Source: Prevotellaceae bacterium (GTDB lineage: Bacteria > Bacteroidota > Bacteroidia > Bacteroidales > UBA932). From it: 9,114 bases of DNA. Both the position numbers and the translations under genes were made by a program. Below, in pieces: positions 1 to 7,200 of this stretch. The DNA lies in the NCBI GenBank assembly GCA_031273285.1, contig JAISSE010000308.1, positions 1 through 9,114 on the forward strand, given 5' to 3'. Each line of letters opens with the position of its first letter. Position 1 is the first letter of the stretch. The notes beneath the pieces are model-generated. The model was not told the origin of the DNA. It ran no database searches and saw nothing but the letters and a program-made list of their open reading frames with translations.

Positions 1-6
1 CACTAT

Positions 7-1224
7 TCACTGCACTTCTATGATATTCAGCATCACCTCGCAGGCTTTTTCCATTGATTCGACAGGTATAAACTCGTATTTTCCGTGGAAATTATGTCCG
101 CCGGCGAAGATATTGGGACAGGGCAGTCCCATGTACGACAGTCGCGCTCCGTCGGTGCCGCCTCTGACGGGTTTGATGACAGGCGTAACGCCCGCTTTTT
201 CCATCGCTTTGCGGGCGACGTCGATGATATGAAAATGCGGCTCTATCTTTTCGCGCATATTGTAGTACTGGTTGCACATGGAAAGACGGATGACATTTTC
301 GCCGTATTTTTTGCCGAGCAGTTCGGCACAGCTTTGCAGATATGCCTTCTTCTGCTCTAATTTGTTAAGGTCGTGGTCTCGTATTATATACTGTAATTCT
401 GCCCTTTCGACGTCTCCCTCGATTTTTACGGCATGATAGAACCCCTCGTAGTCCGAAGTATGTTCGGGACGCTGTTCGGGCGGGAGGAGAGCGTTCAGTT
501 CCATTGCTATAAGGATAGCGTTCAGCATCCTGTTCTTGGCATAACCCGGATGTATATTCCTGCCCTGCACTATTATCCGTGCCGACGCCGCATTGAAATT
601 CTCAAATTCCAGTTCACCGATTTGACCGCCGTCGAAAGTGTAGGCATAATCCGCTCCGAATTTCTCCACATCGAACTTATTGACTCCCCGTCCTATTTCT
701 TCATCGGGAGTAAAACCGATTTTGACGGTACCGTGTTTAAATTCCGGATGCGTTTGCAGATACTGCGCAACCCACATTATTTCCGCGACGCCGGCTTTGT
801 CGTCGGCTCCGAGAAGCGTTGTGCCGTCGGTAGTTATCAGCGTCTGCCCCTTGTAGGCTTTCATTTCCGGGAAATCGGCAACGTTGAGGCGCACATTCAG
901 TTCCCTGTTCAGGACAATATCGCCGCCGTCGTAGTTGCTTATAATTTGCGGATTAACATTCTCTCCCGACATGTCGGGCGAAGTGTCCACATGAGCCAGA
1001 AAACCCACTGTCGGCGTTTTTCGGTCGGTATTCGACGGAATAGTTGCCGTTACATAGCCGTACCGGTCAATGTTTGCGTCGGAAACGCCGAGCGCTTTCA
1101 GTTCATCGACAAGCAGATTCAGCAGGACTAACTGTTTGTCGGTGCTTGGTTGCAAGTTGCTTGAATCATCCGACTGCGTGTCGTAAGAAACATAGCGAAG
1201 AAATTTGTCTGTAACCTGTTCCAT
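7..1224 (-). CDS. pepT: Peptidase T (tripeptide aminopeptidase, M20B family)
   Basis: Cytoplasmic zinc aminopeptidase that removes the N-terminal residue from tripeptides, the last step in using imported or recycled peptides. The 405 residues match the usual length (E. coli PepT is about 408), and the gene is complete from ATG to TGA. The dinuclear M20 site is all present: H78 and D80 in AHVDTS, bridging D141 in GADDK, general base E175 and metal ligand E176 in PDEEIGRG, D198 in TFDGG, and H380 in GGHNFHGKYEF. H225 in NIHPG and R354 in RGGTDG match conserved substrate-contacting positions in the lid domain, roughly residues 210-320. The gene starts 12 bases after the sprA stop, so it is probably cotranscribed with sprA. 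No Shine-Dalgarno sequence precedes the ATG. The start is supported by the N-terminal sequence (KFLRYVSYDTQS), which aligns with the family. The zinc-ligand set makes a non-peptidase M20 relative unlikely. Confidence 0.97.
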   Translation of the reverse strand: MEQVTDKFLRYVSYDTQSDDSSNLQPSTDKQLVLLNLLVDELKALGVSDANIDRYGYVTATIPSNTDRKTPTVGFLAHVDTSPDMSGENVNPQIISNYDGGDIVLNRELNVRLNVADFPEMKAYKGQTLITTDGTTLLGADDKAGVAEIMWVAQYLQTHPEFKHGTVKIGFTPDEEIGRGVNKFDVEKFGADYAYTFDGGQIGELEFENFNAASARIIVQGRNIHPGYAKNRMLNAILIAMELNALLPPEQRPEHTSDYEGFYHAVKIEGDVERAELQYIIRDHDLNKLEQKKAYLQSCAELLGKKYGENVIRLSMCNQYYNMREKIEPHFHIIDVARKAMEKAGVTPVIKPVRGGTDGARLSYMGLPCPNIFAGGHNFHGKYEFIPVESMEKACEVMLNIIEVQ

Positions 1225-1236
1225 ATTGATTGTATT
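1225..1236 (-). other. 12-base sprA-pepT spacer and pepT start region
   Basis: Read on the minus strand, the spacer is AATACAATCAAT followed by the pepT ATG. It is too short for a promoter or terminator and holds no Shine-Dalgarno-like purine block. A/T-rich leaders of this kind are normal for Bacteroidota. The tight spacing supports cotranscription of sprA and pepT. Confidence 0.7.
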
Positions 1237-4200
1237 TTAGTTTGATAATAATACGCTTAATCCGAATCCGAAATAAGTTTCCGACCTCGAAATCGCCGAT
1301 ACCCAGGGCATATTGACGTCATAATTGTAGAAGCCCTTCAGTGTAATACCCTTGTAAAGAGTATAATCGGCGCCTACTCTTATCGCAGTCCTCCTGTTTC
1401 CCGCCGACAGTTGAGTAACCTGTTCCGTTTCCTCAAGACTGCGGATAAAAGTCCGGTTGTTGCCGTACTCGAACCCGGCGGTCAGTTTCAGGTCGGTATC
1501 CACTTTTTTCTGACGGTCTTCTCCGAATTTGAATATCAGGGGGACTTTTTTGAAGAAATACGATATATCGCCTCTGTATGTAACGTCCACCATTTCAAGT
1601 ACCTGATAATTTGACAGACTTAGACCCAGAGTTCTGTTTCTGGTAATACCGAAACTTGTTGTCAGGTCGTTTTGCCATGAGAGATTGATCCGAATCAAGG
1701 GATTGAACCGCTCTACAATACTTATATTCATTATATTGTTTCGCGGAATATAATCTCCGAGATTGTTTTGTACCCAGCTGTAACCGTAATGGTCTGCCGA
1801 AAATTCGTCGTTCCAGTCATATGCGTTGACGGTATATATCGAACTGTATGCGTGTTCGATACTTCCGCTTTTGAAATAGCGTTTGAAAAATTCCGCCCGC
1901 GAAAATCCCGAATATCTGATTGTCCAGTTTGGCAGCGGCATGTTCCAGAAATTACCCAGCGAGACTTTTCCCGCCGACTGTCCGGTATAGGCGGCTCTAA
2001 ACGCCGGAATCAAAGCCTCCTGAGACAATTTGCCGTATCCGAGCGGAAATTCTCCGCCGCCGGGGTTGTAACTTCCGCCCGAATTGTTCTGTCTTTCACG
2101 TGCAAACCTCCATGCAACATCCTGTCGGTAGCTGTTGAAACGGTCGAAAGCGTCGGACTGATAGTTTTTTCCGATTCTGGATTTTTGGAATGCCGTTTTC
2201 AGAGTTATTACCGAGATGCTGAAACTTCCAATTGCCTGAGTAACTCCCGCGCCGGAAGTTATATCGTAAGTTGTGAGGTCTTTACGTTCATTTCGCGAAC
2301 CCGTCAGAGTTATCTGCAAATCTCTTATCGGTTCCACTGTCATACGCAGGTTCAAGTCGGTCGATTTCTGCATCACGTAAGGATTTATCATAGTCGAATC
2401 GTTTGTCAGCCAGCCGTATGACTTTGCTCTGAGCAGGAAGTCGGTCGCCTGTCCTCCCATAACAAAATGCAGCCCCGGCGCAAGATTTCCATTGAAATCG
2501 TTCAGTCCTATCACTTTCGGAGTACCCATGAAACCGGGTAAAATCGACTGTTCCCGCCGGTCGTATTTTATCGACCCCGAACGAACCATCATCATCATGC
2601 GGGTCAGTAATTTAGCCGAATACGTGCCGGCTCCGTCCTTTTTCGGAACCTTGCCCTTCACCATGACTTTCACCTTTGCGTCCGAGGCAATCTGCACGGC
2701 TACTCTGTTTTTATCCAGAGTTTCTGATGTGGCTGCAACTGTCGTACCGCTCTCATTGACAACGGCTATCGTTATATCTTCGGTTCCAAGCCCGTGATTT
2801 ACGACACGCCGGACGCCGGCTCTTAAATTATATTCCCTCGACTCGAAGGTCTTCTCAATCATTTCGGGCTTTTTCCTGCCGTCAAATTCATCGTTTATCG
2901 ATTGCAGGAAACGGGATTTGTTGTACAGTTTTTTGAAATCGGCATCGACATTTCCGGAGATGTCTCGCCCGTTGGAGATTGTATTTCCCGGCTCGTAGAC
3001 ATATCCGAAATCGTTTTGGGACAGTATCGGAGCGGCAACCCAGTTGAACGCGCCGTTGTATGCTGCCGTACCCGACAGCCAGTCCACGAGTTTAAGTTTG
3101 CTGAACGGCGCCTGCCACGACAGATTCAGTCTGTGGTTGAAATCGGTCGTCCTGCCCAGATTCAGAATATTCGACCATACGGAATCTCGCCAGTGTCCAT
3201 ATCCTTCGTAGTCCAATCGCCTGTTAACCATTCCTTCCGGCTCGTCGATTCGTGCAATGTTCGAAGCGGAATACGTGAAAGTCAGGCTGCGCGCCAGATT
3301 CCATCTGAGGTCATAAGAACGAGTCCATCTGAAATCTTTCGCATAATAGTAGGGCAATTTTGCTTCCGGATAGGCTATATTCCTGTTTTGCCGTTCGTTA
3401 TACATTCGGTACAAATCGGTTGAGAACGTAAACTGATTGGGAATCAGGTTAAAGTTGAAATCCCTTATCAGTGCAAACCACGGGGAACTCAAAAATCCTA
3501 TTTTTTTAAACGGCTCGATATAAAGGGGATTGATGGAATATCCGTATGCCAATCCGCCGCGATATTCCTTAAACATATACCGTTCGACATTCACATTGTG
3601 CTGATATGTTTCGTTGTAGGCAAAGCTCATTGTCAGATTGGAAATATTCAGTATGCCGCCCTGTCTGATGGCTTTTGGAGCTATGCGCATATTATTGACA
3701 TTAAACGATTTTGTCTTGGTATAATCCTGCGCAAGGGTTCTCAGCGAATCTCTCTGAGCGCTTGTCAGCAGAGCGCTCATGGCGTCCCTGTATTTCATAT
3801 CGGGCGACAGCGGGTCGTACATCGGATTGGCGAAACGTTCCGAAAATCCGAAGAAAACAGGGATATTCAAACCTATTTTCTGCGAAAAGAAACGACCGAA
3901 ATCAAAACTCGACAAAATATCGTAGCGGTAGATATCTTCCTGACTGCGCTCCTGTTGCGTCTGCTCCAGCCCGCCGAAGCCTGCCGTTATGACATTCCCC
4001 GACAGGGAAATATTGCCGAAATCGGCTAAACGGAAACCCAGATTGGCTGTTCCCGCCCATCCGCCTTTATTTTCGAAATCGGAAAGCCGTAACTCGTTCA
4101 CCCATATTGCTCCCGACTTGGATATACCCATATCGCTCACAAGGTCTTTCTTTATCGGGTTACGTATGCCGATCATCATGGTTTTTACGTGTCCCAGATT

Positions 4201-7200
4201 CGGATTTCCTTTTACACGGATAATGTGACTGCCTCTAACCTGCTCGTACATAACGCTGACCGAGCCGCCGTTGGCATTGCGGAATCCTTTCAGTTCGGTA
4301 AAGTCGGAAAGATTGATGTCGAGCATGTTTTCTTCAGGCCACACCACAAGTCTTTGATTGTCCGGATAAAAGCCGTGCGCCGTCAGTTTCAGCGGTATTT
4401 CGTATTCGTAATAATTATTCTGCAAATCGCTGCCCACGCGCATGAATAACGATAAATCGCCGTCCTGCAGATTCATGTCGGTAGTCAGAGCTTCGGCATG
4501 TACATCCATCTGCAGGCGCCGGTATTGTCTCAGATCATACGTAATCGTTTTATACACAGCTCTTGCGTCGCCGTCAGCCAAATCTTTCACAACAAGTTGC
4601 AACGCCTGTTCGTTAAGTTCTCTTTCCTGTATGGTATTGACGTCCACAACTCTGTCGGTATTAGGCGGTAATACGTAGTTTACGGGGATTCTCTGCGAAC
4701 TTTCTTCGATATTCACAACGGAAACCTCGAACGCGGAATTGCCTGTTTCGGGCTGAGTTATGCCTTCCTGCCCCTGCAAAAGCGAGTAGTTGAACTTTCG
4801 CCACTCGCTGCGGACGAGTTCCAGCGAAGCAAAACGCATGACCGTAGTGTCTTCGAAATTTCGCATAAACATGCGCATGAATCTCACGGATTTAAAGTCG
4901 CTTATGGGTCCGATAACCTTTTGATACCCGTTAAGCGGAATCCTGAACTGATACCAGCGGGTCGTATGTTTGCCGGAGTTTGGGAAAACAGTGTCTTTCA
5001 CGATGATATCCGAAACAAAATTTTCTCCGACCCGCATATCGGGTTTCATGCGTATGTAATACTGGAAATAACTTTCGTTTTCTTCCATGGTATTGTCTCT
5101 GTTAATATCCTCCATATCAGGTGTTACGGTGGCAACCTGACTGTTGTTTCCTATGTCGGAATTGGAGGAATTGCCTTCGGGATTGTTGAAATCCTTGTAT
5201 CTTTCCATAATTGTCGAACGTCGCTGGTCGTGTATCGGGTCGCGATAATAAACGAAATCGTCGCTCGAAGGGTCGTGCTGCAATTTTTCACGCGCCGCCT
5301 GATTGGATATTATCCCCTGTATGTTTTGGATGAAATCGCCGAAAAAGATGGTTTCCAGCTCGCTGCGCATCCCGTCAAAACCTATGTCCTTGGCAATGCG
5401 GGAATTGACGTCGTTGTCGAAAGTATTGACCAGCGCCGAATTTTTGGGGATATATCCCCATTCGGTTCTTATCATTCCTGTTGTGTCGTAGGGATACGGA
5501 ATACCCTGTTCATGCGCCTTATAGCCGTCGCGTAAAATGTCTTCCGAGACGGTTCCGAGATTTATGTAAAAATCACCGCCACGGGAATTGGGATGATAGG
5601 TGAATGGATCCATCAGCCAAAATTCGATATAATCGTAATTGACGGATTCCAAATCCGTTATCTGTAGCGACCTCATTATTCCCGCCCAGCGTTTCCGCGG
5701 TTCCCGCAAAAAGCCGTTGTTGTCGATATTCACATAATCATAGTTATACGGACCTCTTTCGTTGGGATAGTAGTTGAGATTCAATATCTGCAATTCGTAT
5801 GGCGTTCCTTCGGGTAACTGCCTGTTCGGATAAATATCCCGCACGGGGATGTTGCAAACCCAGAAATTCTCCTGATACCTTGCGGGATCCTGCACATAGT
5901 ATCCGGGTGTGGATGAAGAGTTTCGCAACAGTTCGGGGTCGGTATAGTACCAGGCGAGCTTTGCTCTGTTGTAACCCGCGCTGCGGTCGTTGTGTCTCGA
6001 CCCTTCGGGGAACAGGTCTTCCTGCCCCTGCGGAACACTTGCAAGACTCCATGCCTGAAAATGTTTCACATCCGATGCGCTTTTGGAGCCTTCGAAATCG
6101 TCGATGAATATTTTTCCTCTGATGCCTCTCGGTTGCCCCGCGATAAGATTCGCCATTTCCGCGCTGAAAGTTATTGACGATTTGGCATTTGAATTTACAA
6201 ACGGAAGACTGTTGATTAAATTGGTCAATACTTTGGAATCGGAACTGTAGGCAGTATGCAATCCCCAGATTGCATTCGATATGGGTTCTTCCCCGTAGGC
6301 AACTTTCTGTGTCATGGGCTTTTCGTTCAGATAGAGCAAAGTGCCTCCAATCAGGAATTTGTCGTTGAACTTGTATTCCGTATTGACGCCCAGCATGGTC
6401 TTTGTCTGCATGTTATACATCTCCCTGTTTTCCAGCTTTATGCTTATCGGGACAGTGGACTCAAGATAACCCGGATTGATGATCGTAACTATTCCCGCCA
6501 TATAGTTCACCTGATAATCAATACCTTCCGTCAGAACGGTACCTCCGGCGGTAACCACCACGGAGCCTTGGGCTACATTGGTGGCGCCCAGATAAATCTC
6601 GCCCTGCGACGACGCTTCGTAAAAACCTTTGAGATGGAATTTGTTTTTTTCGGCAAGTTCCTTTGCCTTGATTAAAGTAGAGTCGTACAGTTCCTTGAAT
6701 ACATATTTCGAGGCTGCCGGGTCGCCCTTGAACTGACTTTCCAGAAAGCGTCCGAAAGGCTCAAGCACGGGAAAGATTATCAGTCCTTTGCTTGCATCTA
6801 TCGTTATTCCCTGCACGAAATCGAAAACCCCGTCGGGGTATGCGTCTCCGTTAATATTCACTTTGTCGAGGTTCAGTACGCTGATTAGCGGCTGCTTGTC
6901 TATCGGTCCCGCGGAAATATACGGCGTGGACGTGCCGAGTTCGCTGTCTTCGTAAAATACGTTCAATTCGAAATTGTTCGGTTGCAAGCCGAAGGCATTC
7001 AGCGAATATATATTTTTCATCATCAGATTCCAGGTAGGGAGGCGGGGAGTGAGTATCGTTCCCTTTATCAGTTTCAGAATCAATGTGCTGTCGGAGCCTG
7101 TCGTTCCCGAAGTGGAGATTTCGCCGACTTTGAAAGTGCGTCCGTTCAGTGTATATTCGTAAGCCACAGCCAGAATTTCGTCTTCCTTGAGCGGCGTGTT

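Noticed and set aside
433..1131. Long open frame (232 codons) on the + strand opposite pepT
   Set aside because: It is entirely antisense to a confidently identified enzyme gene, its translation has no recognisable domain, and it arises from codon bias on the opposite strand.
1237..1300. Possible promoter for pepT in the 3' end of sprA (minus-strand TATTTCGG)
   Set aside because: It matches the Bacteroidota -7 consensus TAnnTTTG poorly and I see no convincing -33 TTTG at the right spacing.
1768..2421. Open frame of 217 codons on the + strand opposite sprA
   Set aside because: Antisense to a conserved part of SprA, with no recognisable domain or start signal. Other + strand frames inside sprA (for example 4921-5535 and 2902-3423) were rejected for the same reason.
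3755..3779. Hairpin TGAGCGC / GCGCTCA with an 11-base loop, considered as a terminator
   Set aside because: The 7-base-pair stem lies inside the sprA coding sequence with no T tract after it on either strand, and the protein reads through without disturbance.
4764..6031. 14-base direct repeat CTTCCTGCCCCTGC at 4764-4777 and 6018-6031
   Set aside because: Both copies encode a QGQE tetrapeptide in otherwise unrelated parts of SprA. Two short copies 1.2 kb apart are best explained by chance.
5744..6107. Overlapping open frames on both strands within sprA
   Set aside because: The sprA frame here encodes strongly conserved SprA residues. The alternative translations are Arg/Cys/Pro-rich and look like frame-shifted readings.
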